From: an uncultured Armatimonadota bacterium
Lineage (GTDB): Bacteria > Armatimonadota > Fimbriimonadia > Fimbriimonadales > Fimbriimonadaceae
DNA length: 64,000 bases
Assembly (NCBI GenBank): GCA_903833215.1
Contig: CAILEM010000164.1
Coordinates: forward strand, 1 to 64,000
Reading direction: 5' to 3'
How positions within the stretch are numbered: the stretch's first letter is position 1; each line of letters starts with the position of its first letter. A program made the translations under genes and the position numbers. This document shows positions 18,909-27,634 of this stretch, piece after piece. Below the pieces are notes generated by a model, which had not been told where the DNA came from, ran no database searches, and saw nothing but the letters and a program-made list of their open reading frames with translations.

Positions 18909-20015
18909 ATGCCAGTTACCGAAACCCAGGTCCTTGATGCCCTTAGGGCCGTTCAGGACCCCGACCTCCACCGCGATATCGTTACCCTTGGGTTCATCAA
19001 AGAACTCACCATCGACGGCGGCGAAGTTTCGTTCAAAGTGCAGCTCACCACTCCCGCCTGCCCTGTCAAGGAACAGCTTCAGTACGAGTGCGAGGGCGTC
19101 GTCTCCGCCATCGAAGGCGTGACTGCGGTCAAAGTCGAGATGACCGCCCAAATCCGACAGCGTGAGATGAAACAGGATGACCTCATTCCCGGAGTCAAGC
19201 ACTGCATCGCGATCGCGTCTGGAAAGGGTGGAGTCGGAAAAAGCACCTGCTCTGTGAACCTCGCGATTGCGCTTGCCCAGGCGGGAGCGCGAGTGGGTTT
19301 GATGGATGCCGACGTTTACGGCCCTTCCATCCCTTTGATGATGGGTGCTCAGGATGAAAAGCCGTACACTCAGGGCAACAAAATCATCCCAATCCAGCGC
19401 TACGGCATCCATATGATGTCGCTCGGCTTCCTCCTTGAGGAAGGGCAAGCTGTTCTGTGGCGAGGCCCGATGGTTGCTGGCACCATTCGTCAGCTACTCG
19501 CCGACGTCGAGTGGGGCGAATTGGATTACCTCCTCGTCGACCTTCCTCCTGGAACCGGCGACGCACCGATGTCTCTTGCTCAGTTGGCGCCAGTTGCAGG
19601 AGTCGTCATCGTGACGACACCGCACCACATTGCCGCGAATATCGCTGGCAAGTCTGTTCAGTTGTTCCGGCGACTCAATGCTCCCATCATGGGTGTGATC
19701 GAAAACATGGCCGGATTTGCATGTCCCCACTGTGGCGAGGTGACTCAGATCTTTGCTGGCACGACAGGTGAAGAGCTCTCGCAGCAGTTGAAAGTCCCCT
19801 ACTTGGGCTCAGTGCCGCTCGATCCAACCGTCAGCGAAGCAAGCGATAAGGGCGTTCCTTCGATCATCGCCCAGCCGGATCGCCCTCAGTCGGCAGCGTT
19901 CCGAGAAATCGCGGGAAGACTCGCGCAGCAGGCTTCGATCATGTCTTTGACGCGTAAAGACCTCATTAAACCGGGCGACGTACCTACGATCCCGAAGTTT
20001 ACACCTGCAGAATAG
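18909..20015 (+). CDS. mrp: Mrp/NBP35-type iron-sulfur carrier ATPase
   Basis: P-loop protein that binds and transfers Fe-S clusters to apoproteins in the cytoplasm. Residues about 5-85 are a MIP18/DUF59 domain (VLDALRAVQDPDLHRDIV), then the deviant Walker A ASGKGGVGKST near residue 105. The CPHC pair that holds the cluster is in GFACPHCGE near residue 275. The ATG at 18909 (MPVTETQVL) is favoured over one six codons upstream, which falls in the hairpin. No Shine-Dalgarno sequence; TACCCT lies 7 nt upstream. Confidence 0.95.
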   Translation: MPVTETQVLDALRAVQDPDLHRDIVTLGFIKELTIDGGEVSFKVQLTTPACPVKEQLQYECEGVVSAIEGVTAVKVEMTAQIRQREMKQDDLIPGVKHCIAIASGKGGVGKSTCSVNLAIALAQAGARVGLMDADVYGPSIPLMMGAQDEKPYTQGNKIIPIQRYGIHMMSLGFLLEEGQAVLWRGPMVAGTIRQLLADVEWGELDYLLVDLPPGTGDAPMSLAQLAPVAGVVIVTTPHHIAANIAGKSVQLFRRLNAPIMGVIENMAGFACPHCGEVTQIFAGTTGEELSQQLKVPYLGSVPLDPTVSEASDKGVPSIIAQPDRPQSAAFREIAGRLAQQASIMSLTRKDLIKPGDVPTIPKFTPAE

Positions 20016-20031
20016 AAATACCGGGGTTTGA

Positions 20032-20059
20032 AGGGCAGGTATCTGCGGTAACCTGCCCT
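20032..20059. promoter_or_regulatory. hairpin abutting the start of the DUF5695-like gene
   Basis: AGGGCAGGT (20032-20040) pairs perfectly with ACCTGCCCT (20051-20059), ending 4 nt before the ATG at 20064. TAACCT (20049-20054) overlaps the right arm and fits the leaderless -10 pattern. It may be the mrp terminator or an operator. Confidence 0.5.
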
Positions 20060-20063
20060 ACCC

Positions 20064-22643
20064 ATGGACGACTTCGGCATCGATCGGCAAGAGCTGACTG
20101 GCGCGCTGATCTCAATGGAATTTGGGCCAGGCGGTCGCATCCAACAACTGTGGGCGAGTGACCCTTCGGCACCCGACGACAGCGAGGAATTTCAGTTTGT
20201 TGCCCCTCCTCTGATGATGGGTGAGGAAACCACCGAGGACTACTTTCCAGGCACGATCCTGCTCGGCGCACGTACACATCCCGATGATCCATGGATCGTC
20301 AGCCGCAATGCCCGGGCCGAACCGATCAGCGACGAAGATGATGCATCGGTGGTCGCCTTCGAATACGAATTCAGTTTTCTTGAAGAGATTCGTGCCACCG
20401 GCAAATACTACGAGATCCCGGGTGTGGTGCCCCAGATCGCTTGGGACGTCGAGATCACGAACCAAAGCCGCCGAAGCATCGAGATCGGTGAGCTTGGCTT
20501 CCCGCTAGCCCTCAACAACGTGCTGGAAGGGTTCGCGACAACAGATCGAGGCATACGTGAACTTTACAACGACCGAGTCTATGTTCATAAGTGCTTCGGC
20601 GGAGCGGCAAGCTACGTTTTTGCCCAGCGGATGACCGGACGGCCACCTGGCCTTGCCATCTTCCCTGGTGGCGACACGCGATGGGAGTTCTTCAACCACG
20701 TGCCTGCCTCACTCAACACTCCGTTCCGGTGGGAGGGAATCCCGGTGGTGTATGTCCACAGTCAAGCCGCGATCGAGAGAGAGGGTTGGGCTGAGTGGTT
20801 TAGCGGACATACCGCCCTGGTTTTGGAGCCGGGAGAGTCGCGAACCTATCAGATGCGATTCGCGCCTGCTGACCGACATTTTGCCGATAACTTGAATAGC
20901 ACCCTGGCAGCCTGCGGCAGACCCGCGCTCAAGGTGTTCCCCTCTGCCATCGCCCCCGTCGATGTTGGAATCGGGGTTGAAGTGACAGGGGCGACTCCGA
21001 CCAGGTTCTTCACCGACATCGAGATGGAACTCGAAACCGATGCGGACGAAGAGGGCGGATTCTGCTTTCTTAAGCCCACTTCACCGGGTGCGGTTCGCCT
21101 TGCGTTCGAAGACACCCTCGATCGGGAGACGGAAACCCATCTGCTGTTTATCGAACCAATCGCGGATCTGATCCAAAAACGGGCGACATGGATTACGGAG
21201 CACCAGCTTTCCACCGATGTCGTATCGCTCAACAAGGCGATTCTGCCCGCAGACATTGCTACCGGGTTACCTATTATCGACCCCGAAGCTTTCGTGGGCC
21301 CGTTCGGTATCGAGAGCAGCCTTGCTGACGCCCTGTTCCTTGCCGAGAAGAACACGATCTATCCGGTCAAAGCTGAAATAGACATCCTTGACGACTATCT
21401 CAGCGATTTCATCCAAGACAAACTTCAGAATCCCGGTGATGGCAGCGTTGGCTGCAGCCTTCCAGATAGCAGCGGCGTTGCGACCAACACCGGTCGTCCG
21501 CAGGTCTATCCACTCGTGTTCTGCCTGTACCATGCGATGGCGCGCATCGCACAGACCTACAGCCTTGCGCGGCATGAACCCAGTGAGTACTTCATGCGAG
21601 CGGCTCGAACCGCAAGTGCGATGTTTGCGTTTGCGAATGAAGCGTCTTTCCACGGGACCGGTATCCCGCTAATGTCCTATCTGCCCGACCTCATTCGCGA
21701 CCTCCGCGAGCACGGATTAAAGGCGGACGGCGATGCCCTCAGCAAGTTACTCGATCGCCGAGACATCGAACTCAGCCGACGACGGTATCCCTATTTCTCC
21801 GATGGCCAATGGAACACGACTGGATACGAAGAGGCGTACGCGGTGGCGCGTCGACGCGGAAACGAAGAACTAGAAGAGCGCACGCTCCGTTGCGCCTATG
21901 CAGCTCGTTCACTATCGGTTGATTGGTGGTGGTACGGCAGCGATAAGCGATGGATTGAGGACAACGACGGCGGTAATCCTGGCGTGTATGACAAAGGTGA
22001 ACTTTGCCTCGGTCCTACCTCGACCGCCAACTCACTGATGTTCTTCAAAGCTCTCGATCGCGACTACTCGAATCTGCAGGAATCATCAATGCGCCTTGCC
22101 TTCGGAGGAATGCTTGGGTCATGGGCTTTGGTCCGCTCCGATGGTGCTGCCAGCATGGCGTTCTGTCCAGATGCAGCTTCAAAGCAGTTTGGGATGTCCG
22201 GCGTCACTGGTGACATCGGCATCAGTCTGTTCCACTATCTTCGAGGGGTCGGAGCCTTTGTTCTCCCCAGCCGAAGTTCAGGTGTGGTCACGTTCGGTTG
22301 CCATTTTGAATCGGACAATGAGAGTGGCAACGAGTACTACATCATTCGCCCCTGGGATGGTGTTGGGCGTCGCGTCGTGGTTCGCCAATTCGGCATTGAA
22401 GTTTTTGCCGAGGTCGGCCAGATCGTTGAAGTGAAGGTTGATTCCCGAAAGCGGCACGCTTCGGTTACGATGAAGAATAATTCGGATGCGGATCTAATCG
22501 CACAATTTCGAGTCAAAGGCATGTGGGGCAACCAGTTTGAGGTTGCCGGGAAGCAGATGCAAGGTCAAAATGGAGAGTTGAAGGCCTCGGTTCTCATCCA
22601 TGCGAACGCATCGGTCCGAACAGAAATTCTGGTGATGAAATGA
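20064..22643 (+). CDS. large DUF5695-like protein, probable glycoside-acting enzyme
   Basis: An 859-aa protein with no signal peptide. The N-terminal half (residues 1-370) is beta-rich, with VPQIAWDVEITNQSRRSIEIGELGFPLALNN; the C-terminal half (about 380-760) looks like an alpha-helical toroid (YPLVFCLYHAMARIAQTY, YAARSLSVDWWWYGSDKRW); a beta tail follows. From memory this layout fits DUF5695, which resembles alpha/alpha-barrel glycosidases, but no activity is established and I cannot name catalytic residues. The last codon overlaps the next gene (ATGA). Confidence 0.65.
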   Translation: MDDFGIDRQELTGALISMEFGPGGRIQQLWASDPSAPDDSEEFQFVAPPLMMGEETTEDYFPGTILLGARTHPDDPWIVSRNARAEPISDEDDASVVAFEYEFSFLEEIRATGKYYEIPGVVPQIAWDVEITNQSRRSIEIGELGFPLALNNVLEGFATTDRGIRELYNDRVYVHKCFGGAASYVFAQRMTGRPPGLAIFPGGDTRWEFFNHVPASLNTPFRWEGIPVVYVHSQAAIEREGWAEWFSGHTALVLEPGESRTYQMRFAPADRHFADNLNSTLAACGRPALKVFPSAIAPVDVGIGVEVTGATPTRFFTDIEMELETDADEEGGFCFLKPTSPGAVRLAFEDTLDRETETHLLFIEPIADLIQKRATWITEHQLSTDVVSLNKAILPADIATGLPIIDPEAFVGPFGIESSLADALFLAEKNTIYPVKAEIDILDDYLSDFIQDKLQNPGDGSVGCSLPDSSGVATNTGRPQVYPLVFCLYHAMARIAQTYSLARHEPSEYFMRAARTASAMFAFANEASFHGTGIPLMSYLPDLIRDLREHGLKADGDALSKLLDRRDIELSRRRYPYFSDGQWNTTGYEEAYAVARRRGNEELEERTLRCAYAARSLSVDWWWYGSDKRWIEDNDGGNPGVYDKGELCLGPTSTANSLMFFKALDRDYSNLQESSMRLAFGGMLGSWALVRSDGAASMAFCPDAASKQFGMSGVTGDIGISLFHYLRGVGAFVLPSRSSGVVTFGCHFESDNESGNEYYIIRPWDGVGRRVVVRQFGIEVFAEVGQIVEVKVDSRKRHASVTMKNNSDADLIAQFRVKGMWGNQFEVAGKQMQGQNGELKASVLIHANASVRTEILVMK

Positions 22644-23071
22644 ACAACGAAATACCGACCCTTTGGCTCTGGATATCCGGCCTCTTCTTCCTCTTCGGAA
22701 TCTTGGTCTTCGGAGCGACGCTCGTCGTCCTCTTCAAGATCCTGAAGATGGCTGAGGAAATGAAACCCAAGATCGAGTCACTTACGACGAAGGTTGAGGG
22801 CCTCACGGTCAAACTTGACAAAGTCGCTGATCGAGTCGAGGAAACCATGACGTCGGTCAAAGAGTCTGTAGACGGAGTCGGTAGCCGCACCCAAGGCATC
22901 CTGGGCTCGCTAGAAACGGTCACCAAGGGTGTGACCGGCAAGCTAGAAGGCATCACCCCCATCCTCGCCGGAGCCATGGCCGCCTACAAGATCTTCCTAA
23001 CCATCAAAGCCGCCCGCCAGCATTCTAAAGCCGCGCCGTCCAAAAAGGCATTGCCCGCGAAGAAGAAGTAG
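22640..23071 (+). CDS. DUF948-like membrane protein with coiled coil
   Basis: A 143-aa protein: an N-terminal membrane helix (residues about 9-31, LWISGLFFLFGILVFGATLV), a heptad-rich stretch (about 38-95, EEMKPKIESLTTKVEGLTVKL), and a basic Lys/Ala-rich tail. It resembles DUF948 proteins, whose function is unknown. Its ATG overlaps the stop of the DUF5695-like gene by four bases, implying coupling. Confidence 0.7.
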   Translation: MNNEIPTLWLWISGLFFLFGILVFGATLVVLFKILKMAEEMKPKIESLTTKVEGLTVKLDKVADRVEETMTSVKESVDGVGSRTQGILGSLETVTKGVTGKLEGITPILAGAMAAYKIFLTIKAARQHSKAAPSKKALPAKKK

Positions 23072-23100
23072 CACCTCTTCCGGTGTAGGGGCAGGGCGCT

Positions 23101-23281
23101 CCCTAATGTCAAACAGTCTTGGTATTTCAACAGCCGCCGTAGCCGCCGGTTGGGTTGTACCGGCGTTCGGACCGTTCGCCAAGACCAAAAATGGGCTCAA
23201 GCCGCGAGCTGGGTGCGCGGCCAAAAACCATGCCGCGGCTACAGAACAAGACCATTCTGCCAAAACTGTTTGACATTAGGG
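23101..23281. mobile_element. MITE-like element, family B, copy 1
   Basis: Terminal inverted repeats CCCTAATGTCAAACAGTCTTGG (left; first 20 nt quoted in part) and its near-exact complement at the right end (23260-23281) differ at one position. The inside holds GC-rich segments. A second copy lies in opposite orientation at 37499-37681. No transposase is encoded. A short open frame is shared by both copies, but only because of repeat identity. Confidence 0.75.
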
Positions 23282-23433
23282 CGCGCCCTGCTATCCCATA
23301 TTTGGTCGGCCACAACGCACGCAAGAAGCGAGGCACGCCTCGCCTCTACACGTTGCTATTTCAATTTTAAAGCGTAATAAAGCCACTCTGAATTCAAATA
23401 TCTGCACAAAACGTGCCCAAACCGCCCCTCGCC
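23282..23433. other. gap before tRNA, no gene seen
   Basis: AT-rich sequence between the MITE-like element and the tRNA promoter. The motif AGGCACGCCTCGC (about 23332-23344) also occurs at 37677-37689 beside the other copy of the element, in the same strand sense. Nothing else is recognisable. Confidence 0.5.
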
Positions 23434-23462
23434 TTGACTTTTGCCCTCCAAATGAGGACAAT
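23434..23462 (+). promoter_or_regulatory. sigma-70-type promoter of tRNA-fMet
   Basis: TTGACT (23434-23439), a 17-bp spacer, then GACAAT (23457-23462), 12 bp before the mature tRNA 5' end. Confidence 0.8.
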
Positions 23463-23474
23463 GATTACTTGTAC

Positions 23475-23551
<77 letters not shown>

Positions 23552-23560
23552 AATTCGAAG

Positions 23561-23595
23561 CCTCTCAAGTTCAAATCTGAACTGAGGGGTTTTTT
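23561..23595 (+). terminator. intrinsic terminator after tRNA-fMet
   Basis: Hairpin CCTCTCAAGTTCA / TGAACTGAGGGG (one bulge) followed by TTTTTT, 10 bp past the tRNA 3' end. Confidence 0.85.
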
Positions 23596-23664
23596 GATGC
23601 GTGAATGGCCGTTCCTCGCGGCACTAACATCTGCTTAACTTTTCGCCCGGTATCCTGGATTGTT

Positions 23665-25332
23665 ATGAAGCGGCTCATTGGCCTGATTCCGATCGCACTT
23701 TCTGCTAGCGTATTTGCTCAACAACCTCAGTTGGGCCTCAAGCCTCCCAAGCTCGTATTGCTTATCAGCATCGACCAATTTCGAGCCGACTACACGGAGC
23801 GATTTGCTTCGCACTACTTGCCCGCGAAGGTCGGCAACAAGGTCGGTGGGTTCCGATTCTTGATGGACACGGGTGCTCGTTATCTGGACGCACACCATAA
23901 CCATCTCCCGACAGCAACCGGCCCTGGCCACGCCACCCTGATGACGGGATCAGAGCCAGCCATCAACGGGATCATCGGAAACGATTGGTTTGATCGAAAA
24001 GGCAATAAGCCGATGTACTGCGTCGATGACCCATCGGTGAAGACGATTGGTGGCACCAGCAAACCGATGAGTGCGAAAAACCTAAAGGTCACGACCGTTG
24101 GTGACGAACTCAAGATGGCGACCGAGGGACGTTCGAAGGTCGTCGGGATCTCATTCAAGGATCGCGCCGCGATCTTGATGTCTGGCCACGCTGCCGATAC
24201 CGTCATTTGGTTTGATGGTGGAACCGGAAACTGGGTCAGCAGCAACTACTACTTCCCTGAGCAAAAGCTGCCGGATTGGGTCCAGAAAATGAACCAGGAT
24301 CGCGAAGTCGACAAGGCATATGGCCAGAACTGGGAGCCTCTTCTCCCTGCCGACGATTACATCCTTACCCGCAGAGCACCAGGTGAAAAGGTCACGTCGA
24401 CCACCAAGCCGTTTTCGCACAACCTAGGAACGGGTGGCAAACCGAACAAGGCGTACTTCTCAGCGCTTACGACAAGTGGTCAAGGCCAGGAGTATCTGTT
24501 CAAGACCGTCAACACCGCAATTGACGCGATGGGTCTCGGCAAGCAGCGAGTACCCGACATCTTAGTGATGAACCTCGCCACCAACGATTACGTCGGACAC
24601 CGATACGGCCCCAACAGCCCAGAGGTCATGGACATCGCGGTGCGGACGGATCGATTGCTCAGCGACCTCTTTAATCACCTTGACCGGAATCTCGGCATCG
24701 ACAATGTCGACATCGTTTTGACGGCCGACCACGGCGTTCTGCCTATCCCTGAGGAATCGGGAGCGGACTATCGAACGAGCTCTACCCGTGTGAAGAACTC
24801 ACCCGTCACCGCGGTTTCGGCTGCGCTGACCAAAGCATACGGCGCTGGCGATTGGCTTCTCGGAGACGGGCTCTACGAGCAGAACGTGTTCCTCAACCAC
24901 GCGACTATCGCATCCAAGAACCTCAATCTTGAGGATGTCGAGAGTGTGGCCGCTAAGGCTGCCATGGAATCCGAAGGCGTTTTCGCCGCCTTCACTCGAA
25001 CTCAGTTGATGAACAACTGGTTGCCTCAGTGGGATTGGACGAAGCTCGTGCTGAACGGCTATCACCCACAGCTCGGCGGTGACCTCATGGTTTGCGAGGC
25101 ACCCGGAGTATTGTTCGGGGAAGGCACCGGCACAAGCCACGGCAGTGCATGGGCCTACGACTCCCATGTACCGCTCTTGCTGCGCGGCCCTGGGATCACG
25201 AAGGGTGTCTACGGACGCCGCGTCCACACCGCCGACATCGCGTCGACGTTGTGTCATCTGTTGAGCATCGAGTATCCGACCGGCAACGTAGGTGAACCCC
25301 TTCGAGAAGCCCTCGGCGCGGTTCAGAAGTAG
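23665..25332 (+). CDS. secreted alkaline-phosphatase-superfamily phosphatase (PafA/NPP-like)
   Basis: A 555-aa exported metalloenzyme. Residues 1-18 are a signal peptide (MKRLIGLIPIALSASVFAQ). The zinc-binding aspartate is in LISIDQFRADY, the catalytic threonine in LPTATGPGHATLMTG near residue 80, and later metal ligands in VLTADHGVLPIPEE and GTSHGSAWAYDSHVPL. The pattern fits PafA-type monoesterases or nucleotide pyrophosphatases/phosphodiesterases; substrate unknown. The frame opens 20 codons earlier, but the ATG at 23665 begins the signal peptide. TATCCT lies 8 nt before it and no Shine-Dalgarno sequence is present. Confidence 0.9.
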   Translation: MKRLIGLIPIALSASVFAQQPQLGLKPPKLVLLISIDQFRADYTERFASHYLPAKVGNKVGGFRFLMDTGARYLDAHHNHLPTATGPGHATLMTGSEPAINGIIGNDWFDRKGNKPMYCVDDPSVKTIGGTSKPMSAKNLKVTTVGDELKMATEGRSKVVGISFKDRAAILMSGHAADTVIWFDGGTGNWVSSNYYFPEQKLPDWVQKMNQDREVDKAYGQNWEPLLPADDYILTRRAPGEKVTSTTKPFSHNLGTGGKPNKAYFSALTTSGQGQEYLFKTVNTAIDAMGLGKQRVPDILVMNLATNDYVGHRYGPNSPEVMDIAVRTDRLLSDLFNHLDRNLGIDNVDIVLTADHGVLPIPEESGADYRTSSTRVKNSPVTAVSAALTKAYGAGDWLLGDGLYEQNVFLNHATIASKNLNLEDVESVAAKAAMESEGVFAAFTRTQLMNNWLPQWDWTKLVLNGYHPQLGGDLMVCEAPGVLFGEGTGTSHGSAWAYDSHVPLLLRGPGITKGVYGRRVHTADIASTLCHLLSIEYPTGNVGEPLREALGAVQK

Positions 25333-25848
25333 ACGTGTCAGGAACGAGTCTCCAGATTTGGACTTCTGAGGCTGGTTTGGGTCGGTGGGTGGTACCCACC
25401 GACGGTATATGTCGCCCTTACAGGGCTCTGGTTTGCGTCCGCCCTCAACCAGGCTTTCAGCCTGGGCTGGTATAGGGACGCCCCTCTGGGGCTCTCGGAC
25501 GGGTCTGGCCAGTGGAGTGATCACCCAGACACCATCCACCCGCAGGTTCCGGAAAGGGAAAGTCCAACTCGTCTCTCCTCAACGTCCATAATCGTCGCCG
25601 TTCGCTCGTCGATGGGCAGTCAGCGCGCCACTGTTTGAGGCCGAAGGGCCGAGTTTGGCGCGCGCCCAGCGATGACGAACGATTAAGCGACGGTTCGGGA
25701 CGTGGAGGAGAGACAGCACCCCAGCGGTGCGAGCGCCCGCACCAGCCATCGAAAAGAACTAAGCTAAGGAACAAGCAGCGAGCCGATCGAAGGTTGAAAG
25801 CTGAGAGAAACACGGAGCACCCAGGGCTCGGTGCGACAGATCACACTC
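25333..25848. other. 516-bp repeat-rich gap, no gene seen
   Basis: Contains a 10-bp hairpin GTCGGTGGGT/ACCCACCGAC at 25381-25403, a GCCCCTCTGGGGC hairpin near 25482, a 10-bp motif CACCCGCAGG plus AAAGTCCAACTCGTCTCTC shared with 59306-59345, and the long inverted repeat at 25571-25714. Open frames here look like by-products of these repeats. Confidence 0.6.
25571..25714. repeat. ~144-bp imperfect palindrome with MITE-like ends
   Basis: Ends GTCTCTCCTCAACGTCC (25571-25587) and GGACGTGGAGGAGAGAC (25698-25714) pair at 16 of 17 positions. Further in, CGTTCG and CGAACG stretches also pair. No coding sense. The left end with its preceding 30 bp recurs near 59306-59345. Confidence 0.7.
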
Positions 25849-27024
25849 TTACCGCTCGCCACAAAGGAAGGCGGCGAGGACGCATACCGAACCGGCCAGC
25901 AAGTAGGGCGCGGCGGGCTGCCAGTCGAATAGGGCACCTCCGATGAGGGGGCCGACCACGAAGCCTAGAGAACGGGCGCCTTGGAGCAGGCCGAAGAGTT
26001 CTCCCTGCCGGGAGTCGGGCGTAAGGCGACTGCAGAGACTGTTGATTGTCGGATTCGCAACCCCCGAGCCAACCGCATAAAGAGTGCTGGCAACAAACAA
26101 GATCGCGAAAGGCGCCACGGCAGGCATCAGCAGCCCTGCAAAAGGGTTCAACGCCAAGCCGATCCCTTGGGAAAGAAAGGCGGTCCGGATCAGCGCAGTC
26201 TGAGACAGCTTCTTCGCAATCCATGCAAGCAACACACCCTGAACGACAATTCCCAGGACCGATTCGTAGCCGAATAGAATTCCAAACTGGCGCTGATCGT
26301 AATGAAAAAGGTGAGAGATGAGGCGTGCAAACGTTCCCTCAAGTGTCGCCAACGCGATCCAAGCCACTGAGGCAATCAGAACAAGGGGTCGGAGCTTAGG
26401 GAGATCCTTCAAGAGGCGCAGGTCGATGGCGGGCACCTTCCCCGGACGTCGCTCCTCCTTAGGCGGAATGTTCGGCAAGGCGAGCATCATCCATCCTGCG
26501 CCCACTAGAGACAAACCACCTGCCACCAGACCGATCATCAGGTTTCCACCGGAAGCGGCCAAGAATCCGCCGATTGGCGGCCCGATCACCAGACCAGCCG
26601 ATATGGCCGCACCAACTCGACCTAAAGCAGCGGTCCGGTCGTCGGCGTCCACCGACTCAGAGATGTAGGCTTGAGCCACCGCAACGTTCGCCGACCCAAA
26701 GCCCGATAGAACACGACTCAGCAAAAGGATCCAAAGGCTACCGGCGAGCCCATAAACGAGCATTGCTGCCGCCGACAGCACGGTGCAAGCGATGACCACC
26801 GGCTTGCGGCCCTTATGGTCGCTTGCAATCCCCCATCGAGGGGAAGCCACAAGCTGAGTCACAAATGTACTGGCGAGAAGCCCTCCGACGATCAGGCCCG
26901 TGGGCCAGCCCTTCGGAACCATGGACTCGGCTCTCAGCTGGATGTCGGCGATGATCATCCCAAAACCTAGAAGGTCAAGGAATACCGCGGCCAAGATAGG
27001 GGCCTCAGCTTTTCGAATGACCAT
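25849..27024 (-). CDS. MFS transporter, TetA/multidrug-like
   Basis: A 391-aa membrane protein with about 12 helices. The cytoplasmic loop 2-3 motif of the major facilitator superfamily appears as GIASDHKGRKPVV near residue 65, and motif C-like GPPIGGFLAA is in helix 5, the antiporter signature. It probably exports small molecules by proton antiport; the substrate is unknown and no regulator lies nearby. The ATG at 27024 (MVIRKAEAPIL) is preferred over a TTG 14 codons upstream. Confidence 0.88.
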   Translation of the reverse strand: MVIRKAEAPILAAVFLDLLGFGMIIADIQLRAESMVPKGWPTGLIVGGLLASTFVTQLVASPRWGIASDHKGRKPVVIACTVLSAAAMLVYGLAGSLWILLLSRVLSGFGSANVAVAQAYISESVDADDRTAALGRVGAAISAGLVIGPPIGGFLAASGGNLMIGLVAGGLSLVGAGWMMLALPNIPPKEERRPGKVPAIDLRLLKDLPKLRPLVLIASVAWIALATLEGTFARLISHLFHYDQRQFGILFGYESVLGIVVQGVLLAWIAKKLSQTALIRTAFLSQGIGLALNPFAGLLMPAVAPFAILFVASTLYAVGSGVANPTINSLCSRLTPDSRQGELFGLLQGARSLGFVVGPLIGGALFDWQPAAPYLLAGSVCVLAAFLCGER

Positions 27025-27475
27025 GGGTGGAAGTTTGACACGCCCCATCGACCCGAATTTTCCCAAACTCTTAGATTTTGCGATATCGACTGAATCCCTT
27101 GGAACCCGCGAACTCTGAGAAGCGTAACACGTCTCAAGAATGTAGGGAATGGATCGCCGAGATTCCTGAAATCCGTGATGGGTGGACGGATATTTATGCG
27201 GTCAATAAACTGTTCTTAACATTATTTGGTCACGCTGTATAGGTGCCTATACACTAACTATTTCTGAGATCAACGAAGCTTGTTTCGAGATCTCAGAGGC
27301 ATTTTTGACCTAATTCTCTGTTAAGGCATTCGAGATTTCAGAATATTGTTGATACCGGGAACAACGGTAAATCATAGAGCCGTAACCTCTATTGAGAATA
27401 ATTCAGAAACTGAGAACGATTTGGCGACTTAGAACGTTTAACATCCTGGAATATAGAATTCACAACCATAAAGGC
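27025..27475. other. AT-rich divergent gap, no gene seen
   Basis: Holds a 21-bp segment 27238-27258 (starting TATAGGTGCCTATACAC) that recurs with three changes at 11421-11441 and contains the palindrome GTATAGG/CCTATAC, and an 8-bp hairpin CTGAGATC/GATCTCAG at 27268-27300. These may be operators. No open frame looks real. Confidence 0.5.
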
Positions 27476-27571
27476 ACGCTCTGGAGTTTTTGCTCACGGA
27501 GGGCCGCAAAGCCCTACTCTGGTAGGAAGTGGCATCGGCTGTCGGGATCAAGCAACCCGGCAGCCTTTTTC
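27476..27571 (+). promoter_or_regulatory. structured leader RNA of unknown class before TMEM14 gene
   Basis: Successive small hairpins: GGAG/CTC around 27482-27496, AGGGC/GCCCT around CGCAAA (27500-27516), CCTAC/GTAGG around TCTG (27514-27527), then a terminator hairpin. The stretch CCGCAAAGCC and the following GGTAGG recall the GEMM-I (c-di-GMP) aptamer, but the conserved GGCAAACC part is absent, so that assignment is doubtful. Position between a promoter-like AT-rich region and a terminator, then a start codon, fits an attenuated leader. Confidence 0.4.
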
Positions 27572-27576
27572 TTTAT
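27536..27576 (+). terminator. intrinsic terminator in leader of TMEM14 gene
   Basis: GGCTGTCGGG and CCCGGCAGCC pair at 9 of 10 positions around ATCAAGCAA, followed by TTTTTCTTT. It lies about 60 bp upstream of the TMEM14-family start, so it may be a regulatory terminator. Confidence 0.75.
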
Positions 27577-27634
27577 CTGACCGGTGACTTGACGACTTGG
27601 CCGGGATAACGCCTTCCGTGGTAGCATCGGAGCC

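Noticed and set aside
23155-23370. Short open frame beginning MYRRSDRS, also found on the minus strand near 37411-37626
   Set aside because: It looks conserved only because both copies lie in the same MITE-like repeat; composition and length are not gene-like.
25457-25813. 118-codon minus-strand frame
   Set aside because: It covers the palindromic repeat region and its composition (Arg/Pro/Ser-rich) is that of repeat DNA read as protein.
27476-27576. Firm call as a GEMM-I c-di-GMP riboswitch
   Set aside because: The conserved GGCAAACC strand and the P2 helix are not visible, so only a structured leader is claimed.
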